DNA of 64,000 bases from a bacterium (GTDB taxonomy: Bacteria; Bacteroidota; Bacteroidia; Cytophagales; Cyclobacteriaceae), in assembly GCA_024743255.1 (NCBI GenBank), contig JANSWY010000001.1:489979-553978 (forward strand). Reading direction: 5' to 3'. Positions within the stretch are counted from its first letter, which is position 1, and every line of letters starts with the position of its first letter. Below the pieces are notes generated by a model, which was given only the letters and a program-made list of their open reading frames with translations, was not told the DNA's origin and made no database searches. Below, one piece after another: positions 1 through 7,970 of this stretch. The position numbers and the translations under genes were made by a program.

Positions 1-2
1 TC

Positions 3-2354
3 ACCCATGATGTGCCACAAGAAGGATATAACCTGTACAATTCTGGGGCGAAAATATATGATCATATCAATTTGGATGGAAACGGAATCAGAACAAGTGG
101 ACAACTCGACTATCTCACTACCTCTATTCATTCCGGAGACTTTGTGTTCTACATGGATTCTGTTACGGCCTATGGTACACATGGAAAGATTGAACCAGGA
201 AATTATCAGGGAGCCTCTTATCCACAGGCAAGGCTTGGAGCATTTAGCATGAAGTGGCTTCCTAAAAAGGACAGTATGTACATAGCCAACATTGGAGAGG
301 CCTTCAGTTTCTACAACAATACAGCAACATTGGATGGAGAAGCTAACGTAACAAAACTTGGTGTATTTGGCTCTGGTACTATGTTAACAAGGGGCTCGAG
401 ATCATTTTCTGATGAACTGAGTTTTAGTGAGTTTGAGTATTCTGCTCGTCATGCGGACTTTGAAGTATTAACAGACGATCCTGAAAAACCAGCAATGGCC
501 GGAGATGACATTTCCCTTAGATTTGATCTAATCCAAAACTCTGCTGATATCTCTCCGGAGAACTCAGGGGTTGCAGCAATTAGCTTTCCTTATGCTCAAA
601 TGAAGACATCAATCACCGAAGCATTCTGGGATCTTGCCGATTCGGTTGTGACCATGAGAAAACCGGCAACTGTAGATATTGAAGACTCCTACTTTTATTC
701 TACAAGAACAGAACTTGACTCCTTAGTTTTCAATGCGGAAGAAGCAGTTTATGACATCAATACATATGAATTAGATATTAAAGGAATCCCTTACATCATT
801 GTTGCGGATGCAAAAATTACTCCATCTAATGGTGAAACAACAATTCTGGAAAACTCAGAATTGACACCATTTGAGGACGCTACTGTAGTAATTGATACTT
901 TGAATGGATATCACAGACTGTTTGACGCCAATATTAAAATTCTGAGTCGGAATAAATTTGAGGGATTTGGAACGTACGAGTTGACAACTGCGGCTTTAGA
1001 TACGTTTGAAATCAAGTTCAATAGCTTTGAACTTAAGAATGTCAAGATTGATAGCAAAGAGAAAAGATTGATGACAGTCTCCGGAGGAGAGATTGTTGAA
1101 TCCAATAATGTGGAAGTATCGGCCGGATTCCTGTATCGAGGTTCTGCAACTATGTATGCTTACAAAAAGCCTCTGGAACTGGATGGATATGTAAAACTAC
1201 TTCTCAAGAGTTTCGGAAATGATTATGATCGATGGGTTGTTTATGAAAGAACCGATGCTAGCGTAGATGAAGTGGTTATAGATTTTGATAATTCTCAATT
1301 TGAGGAGGGCGATGAATTAATAGCCGGACTGCATTACAGTATAAGAGGAGATATTTATCCAACATTCATTAGCGACAAAAAGGATTATGGTGACCATGAT
1401 TTATTCACACCATCGGGCGAAATTAGATTTGACGTAGAAAATCAATATTATATCATTGAGACACCAGGTAAAACTGCTGGTGAACAATATGCAGGAAGTA
1501 CATTCATTTACGATGATGCCACCCAAGATGTAATTTTTGAAGGACCTTTTAATTTTTCACATGCCACTGAAAAAGGTTATTCTATCTCTTCTACCGTCCT
1601 TGGAAATGGAAACGCTAAAGACGAACAGTTTGAGATGGATGCTTTTATTACTCTTGATTTTGGTATTCCATTATCCATTACAGATGAGATGAGCTTCGAT
1701 TTAACAGATCTAATTGAGAGAATTGGATCTTCTGTAGCGCATGATAATAGTATAGAATTAATGTACAATCTGGCCAATTTGATTGGAGAAGAGGCAACCA
1801 GGGAGTACGAAGAAAAAGGCTTAAAAACCTACATACCTTTAAATGAAACTTCTGAGGAGCTGCTGAAAACTTTTGTTTTTTCCAATGTCCATTTGAAATG
1901 GGATAAGGATAACAGAGTCTGGTACAATACTTCAAAAATAGGCTTGTCAAATGTGAGATCCACCGATATAAACGCAAGCATGAACGGCTTTATGGAAATC
2001 TCACAAAATGATTCAGGGCTGGATTTGATCAACATTTTCTTACAACCTGCCGCAGGAACGTGGTACTTTATTGGCTATGAAGATCATCACTTGTTCCTAA
2101 TATCTTCAAATCCTGATTTCAATGCAGATATAGAAGCTAAATCCAACAATGGAACAGCAAAACCAGGAGAATTGGTATTACTTACTGCCGAAATAAACGA
2201 AGTGCTTGGGTTCATTAATAACTTCAGAAGTAACCACATGGGAATAGATGATCCATACAATCTTGAACTTCCGGATGACATCCAACTAGAGGATGACGAG
2301 AACTTTGATACCATCGAGGAGGAAGATGATGATGACGATGGTTTTGGATTCTAA
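3..2354 (+). CDS. Large envelope-type protein of unknown function, 5' end outside window
   Basis: The frame is open from the first bases of the window, so this is the C-terminal part (about 783 residues) of a longer protein; GTG at 12 and ATG at 7 or 10 are not believable starts. I do not recognise a family. The visible part is rich in Asp, Glu, Ser, Thr and aromatic residues, with alternating hydrophobic and polar stretches typical of beta-rich exported Bacteroidota proteins. There is no membrane helix, no lipobox and no T9SS sorting domain. It has few cysteines. The last 35 residues are strongly acidic (a run of Glu and Asp ending DDDDDGFGF), which could bind calcium or stay disordered. The stop at 2354 is followed after 49 bases by the dipeptidase gene on the same strand. 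Function is unknown; location in the periplasm or outer membrane is a guess from composition. Confidence 0.8.
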   Translation, partial: THDVPQEGYNLYNSGAKIYDHINLDGNGIRTSGQLDYLTTSIHSGDFVFYMDSVTAYGTHGKIEPGNYQGASYPQARLGAFSMKWLPKKDSMYIANIGEAFSFYNNTATLDGEANVTKLGVFGSGTMLTRGSRSFSDELSFSEFEYSARHADFEVLTDDPEKPAMAGDDISLRFDLIQNSADISPENSGVAAISFPYAQMKTSITEAFWDLADSVVTMRKPATVDIEDSYFYSTRTELDSLVFNAEEAVYDINTYELDIKGIPYIIVADAKITPSNGETTILENSELTPFEDATVVIDTLNGYHRLFDANIKILSRNKFEGFGTYELTTAALDTFEIKFNSFELKNVKIDSKEKRLMTVSGGEIVESNNVEVSAGFLYRGSATMYAYKKPLELDGYVKLLLKSFGNDYDRWVVYERTDASVDEVVIDFDNSQFEEGDELIAGLHYSIRGDIYPTFISDKKDYGDHDLFTPSGEIRFDVENQYYIIETPGKTAGEQYAGSTFIYDDATQDVIFEGPFNFSHATEKGYSISSTVLGNGNAKDEQFEMDAFITLDFGIPLSITDEMSFDLTDLIERIGSSVAHDNSIELMYNLANLIGEEATREYEEKGLKTYIPLNETSEELLKTFVFSNVHLKWDKDNRVWYNTSKIGLSNVRSTDINASMNGFMEISQNDSGLDLINIFLQPAAGTWYFIGYEDHHLFLISSNPDFNADIEAKSNNGTAKPGELVLLTAEINEVLGFINNFRSNHMGIDDPYNLELPDDIQLEDDENFDTIEEEDDDDDGFGF

Positions 2355-2403
2355 TTCTATTCCACCAAATTTGCCACTCACAATAATCCAAAAGTAATTA
2401 AGT

Positions 2404-3771
2404 ATGCAAGCATTAGATTATATCCAATCTAACAAAGATCGATTTCTGGAAGAACTTATTGATCTACTTAAAATCCCTTCAGTTAGTGCTGATTCCAAAT
2501 TCAAGGGAGATGTAAGAAAAGCAGCTGAATTCATTCAAAAGAAATTGATGGATGCCGGAGCTGACTCTGCTGATATTGTAGAAACAGCAGGCCACCCAAT
2601 CGTTTACGGTGAAAAAATGTTGGATGAAAAACTACCAACTGTGCTTGTATATGGTCACTATGACGTTCAGCCAGCTGATCCATACGAATTATGGGACTCA
2701 CCCCCTTTTGAACCTGTTATCAAGAATGAAAGAATCTATGCAAGAGGCGCTTGTGACGACAAAGGTCAGATGTATATGCACATTAAGTCTTTTGAAGCAC
2801 TAATGAGCAATAACGAGCTTCCTTGCAATGTCAAATTCATGATTGAAGGTGAAGAAGAAGTTGGGTCTGATAATCTTGAAGCATTCGTTAGAGAAAATAA
2901 AGAAAAGCTTGCTGCAGATGTAATCCTTATTTCTGATACGGGAATTATTGATAACGATAATCCTTCTATTACTGTCGGACTAAGAGGCCTAAGCTACGTA
3001 GAAGTAGAAGTTACAGGACCAAACAGAGACTTACATTCTGGAATGTATGGAGGAGCTGTTGGAAACCCTATCAACATCCTTTGCGACATGATTGCAAAGC
3101 TACAGAACGAGAAAGGTGAAATTACAATTCCTGGATTTTATAAGGATGTAGAAGTGCTTTCCGATGAACAAAGAGCTCAAATGGCTAAAGCACCATTCAA
3201 TCTTGATCATTATAAGAAGGAATTAGATATTGATGATGTAAAAGGAGAAGAAGGTTATTCTACTCTGGAAAGAACTGGCATCAGACCTACCTTAGATGTA
3301 AATGGAATCTGGGGTGGATATACTGGTGAAGGAGCTAAAACAGTATTGCCTTCAAAAGCATATGCTAAGATTTCTATGAGATTGGTTCCAAACCAGAGTA
3401 GCGAAGAAATTACTAAGCTATTCACAGATCATTTTATGAGCCTTGCTCCTGCTTCTGTTAAAGTTAAAGTGACTCCTCACCATGGTGGAGAAGCAGCGGT
3501 AGTTTCTACTGGATCTGTAGGTTATAAAGCTGCGGAGCAAGCCATGACAGATACATGGGGTAAACAACCAATACCAATGAGAGAAGGAGGAAGCATTCCA
3601 ATTGTGGCTTTGTTCCAGGACGTGCTGAAGTTGGATTCTATTCTGCTTGGTTTTGGGTTAGATGAGGATGCAATTCACTCTCCAAACGAAAGTTACGGTC
3701 TGTTTAACTACTACAAAGGCATAGAAACAATTACAATGTTCTACAAGCACTTTGCTGAAATGTCGCGATAA
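2404..3771 (+). CDS. M20 family dipeptidase
   Basis: A 455-residue zinc metallopeptidase of the M20 (CNDP/carnosinase-like) family, which hydrolyses dipeptides or small peptides in the cytoplasm. The catalytic framework is complete: YGHYDVQP with His85 and Asp87, GACDDKG with the bridging Asp near 118, the EGEEEVGS motif at 148-155 carrying the general base and a metal ligand, and a late His at 425 (DEDAIHSP). The dimerisation or lid domain lies between roughly 200 and 360, including the DLHSGMYGG motif. Length and order of motifs are normal. The ATG at 2404 starts the protein without a signal peptide, consistent with a cytosolic enzyme. Substrate is not determined by the sequence; annotation as beta-Ala-dipeptidase or general dipeptidase would both fit. 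Confidence 0.93.
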   Translation: MQALDYIQSNKDRFLEELIDLLKIPSVSADSKFKGDVRKAAEFIQKKLMDAGADSADIVETAGHPIVYGEKMLDEKLPTVLVYGHYDVQPADPYELWDSPPFEPVIKNERIYARGACDDKGQMYMHIKSFEALMSNNELPCNVKFMIEGEEEVGSDNLEAFVRENKEKLAADVILISDTGIIDNDNPSITVGLRGLSYVEVEVTGPNRDLHSGMYGGAVGNPINILCDMIAKLQNEKGEITIPGFYKDVEVLSDEQRAQMAKAPFNLDHYKKELDIDDVKGEEGYSTLERTGIRPTLDVNGIWGGYTGEGAKTVLPSKAYAKISMRLVPNQSSEEITKLFTDHFMSLAPASVKVKVTPHHGGEAAVVSTGSVGYKAAEQAMTDTWGKQPIPMREGGSIPIVALFQDVLKLDSILLGFGLDEDAIHSPNESYGLFNYYKGIETITMFYKHFAEMSR

Positions 3772-3835
3772 CGGCAAGTAGATCTTAACTAATAAAAACA
3801 CTGATCGTATATAATTGCGGTAAAACTGATCAGCA

Positions 3836-5788
3836 ATGAAGAATTTGATTTTTGTATTAGCCCTGCTTCCAAATCTGTTGCAGGCACAAATTCTGGAGCC
3901 ATCAAAGTGGTCCTACGAACTATCTAATCCCAATGCGAAAGCGGGAGATGAAGTAGAGCTTATTTTCAATGTGACTATTGATGATGAGTGGTACCTATAT
4001 TCATCCTCGGGCTTTGATCCGGATCTGGGACCAGTTCCAACAACATTTGAATATGAATTGAATGATACTTTTGAGCTGATTGACAGTGTGAAACCAATCA
4101 ATCACAAGATCAAATACGATGAAATCTGGGCTGGTGATATAGCCTACTTTATTGGCAAGGCGCAGTTTCGACAAAAAATCCAGATCCTGAAAGATGATTT
4201 TGTGATCAAAGGGGCCTATGAATTTCAGGTTTGTACTGATGTTACTGGCAAGTGTATTCCTGGGGATGGAGAGTTTGAGGTGAAGGGAGATGTTTTAGGA
4301 AAATCAGGGAATGATGAAGTTATCGAATTGGATAATATTGAAGATGAGGGTTTAATTTGGTTTATGTTGATAGCATTTGGAACTGGATTGGCAGCATTAG
4401 TTACCCCATGTGTCTTCCCTATGATTCCTATGACCGTTAGTTTCTTTCTTAAGGATGATAATAAGGATCATAAAACTGGTTATCGTAAGGGGATCATTTT
4501 TGGAATTTCGATAATAGCGATTTACACAATTTTGGGTACTGCTTTCGCAGCAATATTAGGTCCTGATGGACTTAATGCAATGGCAACTCATTGGTTTCCA
4601 AATACCTTTATCTTTATCATTTTTATCATTTTCGCAATGAGTTTCCTTGGCTTATTTGAGATCACATTACCAAGTGCATTCGTAAATAAGATTGATGCCA
4701 AGGCAGATAAAGGAGGACTGGTCGGAGTATTTTTCATGGCATTTACACTTGCACTGGTGTCTTTTTCATGTACCGTTCCCATCGTTGGAAGTGTTCTTGT
4801 TCTTTCAGCTGGAGGAGCTTTCGTAAAACCAATTTTAGGGATGCTGGCATTCTCTCTTGCGTTTGCGTTACCGTTTAGTCTTTTTGCAATTTTCCCTGCA
4901 TGGCTGAAATCCTTACCAAAATCAGGTGGCTGGCTTAATAGTGTAAAAGTAGTGTTGGGTTTTATTGAGCTAGCATTAGCACTGAAATTCCTAAGTATTG
5001 CTGATCAGGCATACCATTGGCATATTCTGGACAGAGAAATCTATTTGGCATTATGGATAGTTATAGCAACACTGTTAGGTTTCTATTTGCTTGGAAAAAT
5101 CCGAATGCCGCATGATTCTAAGTCTGAACACACGTCAGTGATGGGGTTAATGGGGGCAACTTTAGTTTTCTCTTTTGTTGTTTACCTGGTACCAGGAATG
5201 TTTGGAGCTCCTCTAAAGGAATTGGCAGGATACTTACCTCCTGTATCAAGCATGGATTTTAATATCTCGGCTTCAAATAGTGGATTACAAACGGAAAGTA
5301 TTTCTGAAAAAGAAGGCTGTGAGCCACCGAAATACACGGAATTCTTAAAGATGCCACATGGAATTCAAGGATACTTTGATTACGATCAGGCTTTGGCATG
5401 TGCAAGAGCTCAGAATAAACCCCTTTTTATTGATTTCACTGGTCACAGCTGTGTGAATTGCAGGAAAATGGAAGAGCGAGTGTGGCCTCATCCAGAAGTT
5501 TTGAGAAGATTGAAAGAAGATTTTGTAGTTGTGGGATTATATATTGATGATAAAAATGATTTACCCGAAAATGAGTGGGTAAAGTCCTCATATGATGGAA
5601 AAATGAAGAAATCAATCGGTAAGAAGAACGCTGATTTCCAAATCACCAGATACAAGAATAATGCTCAACCATACTACGTAATTCTAGACGAAAACGAAAA
5701 ATTATTAGTAAAACCTAAGGCATATGACCTAAATGTTTCTAATTTTGTTCAGTTTTTAGATAAAGCTAAAGAAGCCTACAACAAATAA
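3836..5788 (+). CDS. dsbD: Thiol:disulfide interchange protein DsbD
   Basis: A 650-residue inner-membrane reductant conduit that carries electrons from cytoplasmic thioredoxin to periplasmic thiols. A signal peptide (1-18, ending QAQ) leads into the periplasmic alpha domain, with a candidate redox pair Cys133/Cys140. About eight membrane helices follow from about 175 to 460; they hold the redox pair Cys192 (TPCVFPM) and Cys312 (SFSCTVP). The C-terminal gamma domain is thioredoxin-like with Cys539-x-x-Cys542 (HSCVNCRKM). All three redox centres are present, so this looks fully functional. It has its own 64-base upstream gap and is followed by the M23 peptidase gene 45 bases downstream. Likely partners are periplasmic isomerases or cytochrome c assembly proteins, none of which are in this window. 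Confidence 0.93.
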   Translation: MKNLIFVLALLPNLLQAQILEPSKWSYELSNPNAKAGDEVELIFNVTIDDEWYLYSSSGFDPDLGPVPTTFEYELNDTFELIDSVKPINHKIKYDEIWAGDIAYFIGKAQFRQKIQILKDDFVIKGAYEFQVCTDVTGKCIPGDGEFEVKGDVLGKSGNDEVIELDNIEDEGLIWFMLIAFGTGLAALVTPCVFPMIPMTVSFFLKDDNKDHKTGYRKGIIFGISIIAIYTILGTAFAAILGPDGLNAMATHWFPNTFIFIIFIIFAMSFLGLFEITLPSAFVNKIDAKADKGGLVGVFFMAFTLALVSFSCTVPIVGSVLVLSAGGAFVKPILGMLAFSLAFALPFSLFAIFPAWLKSLPKSGGWLNSVKVVLGFIELALALKFLSIADQAYHWHILDREIYLALWIVIATLLGFYLLGKIRMPHDSKSEHTSVMGLMGATLVFSFVVYLVPGMFGAPLKELAGYLPPVSSMDFNISASNSGLQTESISEKEGCEPPKYTEFLKMPHGIQGYFDYDQALACARAQNKPLFIDFTGHSCVNCRKMEERVWPHPEVLRRLKEDFVVVGLYIDDKNDLPENEWVKSSYDGKMKKSIGKKNADFQITRYKNNAQPYYVILDENEKLLVKPKAYDLNVSNFVQFLDKAKEAYNK

Positions 5789-5833
5789 TAACCCCACCAA
5801 GTACACTATTTCCTGTATTTAATTTGCGCACCA

Positions 5834-7120
5834 ATGAAAGTAAAATACGTATTTTACGCAGCTCTTGCGATAGTAGTGGTTGGTATGGTTTTCCTGGTGG
5901 AGTTCCTACCTAATGGTTTAAATGAGATTGGCGAAAACAAAATCGCTAAGTCGGATATGGTCACAGCTGAAGCCAAAGAGCCAAAGAAGCTTTTTGGGAT
6001 CGTTGTGGATTCTTTGAATGTTGTTGAGGATAAGATTAAAAGAAATCAAAACCTTGCTGATATCCTTGTTAAGTACAATGTTGATTTTGTGAAAATCAAT
6101 GAGCTGGCTAAAAAATCAAAGAGTGTATTTGATGTTCGTAAACTGAATTATGGTAGGAAATATACGATTCTCGCAAAGCAAGATTCACTAAATACCGCAA
6201 CTCACTTCATTTATGAGCCAAACCCATTCGAATATGTTGTTTACCAATTGAAGGACACTGTACAGGCATTTAAGCAGGAGAAACCAATAGAATATAGAGA
6301 AAAGGAATTAGTTGCCAAGATCAACTCTTCAATGTATGAAGCCATTCTTGAACAGGATGCTAGCCCATTATTGGTGAATAGACTTGTAGATGTGTTTGCT
6401 TGGCAAATCGACTTCTTTAGAATACAGAAAGGCGATTCGTTTAAGGTGATTTATGAAGAGCAGGTTGTGGATGGTGAAGTTGTTGGGATTGGTCAAATAA
6501 AAGGAGCTTACTTTGAACACTTTGGCAATGCTTACTATGCTATTTACTATGATCAGGGAAGTGGTGTAGATTATTTTGATGAAGATGGGAATTCGCTTAG
6601 AAAGGCCTTCCTAAGGGCCCCACTTAACTATACAAGAATTAGCTCCAGATACAGCTTAAGAAGGTTTCATCCAGTTCAGAAACGATATAAAGCACATTTA
6701 GGTACTGACTATGCAGCTCCTAGGGGTACTCCGATCAGGACTGTTGGTGATGGAATCATAACAGATGCCAGATACAAAAGAAATAATGGGAATTATGTGA
6801 AGGTTAAGCACAATGCAAATTACACGACGCAATATTTGCATATGAATAAGATTGCAAAAGGAATTAAACCAGGGGTAAAAGTAAAACAAGGTCAAACCAT
6901 AGGATATGTCGGAAGTACTGGTTTGGCAACCGGACCTCACTTATGTTTCAGGTTTTGGAAAAATGGAAGACAAGTAGATGCATTGAAGGTAGAATTACCA
7001 CCTTCAGAGCCAATTAAGGAAGAACACAGAGAGGCATACGAAGAGGTAAAAGAAGAAATAATGGCTCGATTAGACGCAATTAACCTGGTCAATGATTCGT
7101 TTGTAGCAAGCGCAGACTAG
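5834..7120 (+). CDS. M23 (LytM-type) peptidase with HxC in place of HxH
   Basis: A 428-residue cell-wall endopeptidase candidate with one N-terminal membrane anchor (residues 5-25) and the rest in the periplasm. The C-terminal LytM domain (about 280-385) has the zinc ligands His288 and Asp292 in HLGTD, the YLHM histidine, and then GPHLCF where the family normally has HxH: His369 is kept but the second histidine, a zinc ligand, is Cys371. Cys can also bind zinc, so activity is possible but not certain. Residues 50-270 form a helical and beta region like the N-terminal half of peptidoglycan DD-metalloendopeptidases. It is followed by 82 bases without a gene and then two OmpA-type proteins, which fits a peptidoglycan-facing neighbourhood. 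Confidence 0.88.
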   Translation: MKVKYVFYAALAIVVVGMVFLVEFLPNGLNEIGENKIAKSDMVTAEAKEPKKLFGIVVDSLNVVEDKIKRNQNLADILVKYNVDFVKINELAKKSKSVFDVRKLNYGRKYTILAKQDSLNTATHFIYEPNPFEYVVYQLKDTVQAFKQEKPIEYREKELVAKINSSMYEAILEQDASPLLVNRLVDVFAWQIDFFRIQKGDSFKVIYEEQVVDGEVVGIGQIKGAYFEHFGNAYYAIYYDQGSGVDYFDEDGNSLRKAFLRAPLNYTRISSRYSLRRFHPVQKRYKAHLGTDYAAPRGTPIRTVGDGIITDARYKRNNGNYVKVKHNANYTTQYLHMNKIAKGIKPGVKVKQGQTIGYVGSTGLATGPHLCFRFWKNGRQVDALKVELPPSEPIKEEHREAYEEVKEEIMARLDAINLVNDSFVASAD

Positions 7121-7202
7121 GTCAAATTCTCAAAAAAGTATAGTATTTTCTTCTAAAATTGGTATTATCTTACGAGTAAGGCGCAATTCAACGTATAGCA
7201 CT

Positions 7203-7907
7203 ATGAAAATGAAACCACTGGCATCAATTCTATTGATACTACTATTGAGCAATTTTACTCAGGCAAATCATTTAGTTTCTGCAGACAGTCTTATTAAAAT
7301 CACAGGAAATGTATTAAGCGACCTTGATAGTTCTGGTGTAAAGGCAACAATCACCTATCAGAAACTACCATATTACGATGATATGGGAATGGCATCAGCA
7401 AAAGAAGGAACAGGGAATTATGAAATGTTCATGTTGCTTAACACTAAGTATCTGGTTCAGATTAAAGCTGACGGATTTGATCCATGGGAAGGGGAAATCG
7501 AGATTCTTGATGAGGATAACAGTGGAGACATGACAAAGCACTTTTCGTTGCAACCTGATAAGGAACATCAAATTATTAGTCTTGATAATCTAATTTTTGC
7601 ATCTGGAAAATCCGTAATCAGTAAATCGTCATATGAAGAGCTTGATGAACTGGTGACATGGATGAACGAACGGCCAGATAAGAAAATTCAGCTAGAGGGA
7701 CACACTGACTTTGCTGGAAACGCTGTTGCTAACATGAGACTATCTGAAGATAGAGTGGTTGCAGTGAAGGAATATCTGATAAAAAAGGGTATTAAGAAGA
7801 AAAGAGTATTAACAAAAGCATTTGGAGGTACACAACCTATCACTCGTGAAAGAACTTCAGAGGCCAAAGCTTTGAATAGAAGAGTGGAAGTACGAATTTT
7901 GAACTAA
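7203..7907 (+). CDS. OmpA family protein with N-terminal carboxypeptidase-regulatory-like domain
   Basis: A 234-residue exported protein. Residues 1-21 are a signal peptide (hydrophobic LASILLILLL, then TQA). Residues 30-120 form a beta-sandwich resembling CarboxypepD_reg/CNA-B modules. Residues 130-234 are an OmpA-C peptidoglycan-binding domain with the recognisable EGHTDFAGN loop, the LSEDRVVAVKEYL helix and the terminal NRRVEVRI strand. There is no beta-barrel, so it probably sits in the periplasm and binds peptidoglycan non-covalently. The whole domain pair recurs as the C-terminal 200 residues of the next gene, so the two look like tandem relatives. The start ATG at 7203 is set by the signal peptide. 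Confidence 0.87.
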   Translation: MKMKPLASILLILLLSNFTQANHLVSADSLIKITGNVLSDLDSSGVKATITYQKLPYYDDMGMASAKEGTGNYEMFMLLNTKYLVQIKADGFDPWEGEIEILDEDNSGDMTKHFSLQPDKEHQIISLDNLIFASGKSVISKSSYEELDELVTWMNERPDKKIQLEGHTDFAGNAVANMRLSEDRVVAVKEYLIKKGIKKKRVLTKAFGGTQPITRERTSEAKALNRRVEVRILN

Positions 7908-7970
7908 ATTTTTACGCTAGGAAAAGGGAATCGTAGTTTGAGTTTTAAAAATTTAACCAACCAATTAATT

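Noticed and set aside
7938..7970. Upstream TTG start for the OmpA-PD40 protein
   Set aside because: It would put eleven polar residues ahead of a complete signal peptide that begins at ATG 7971.
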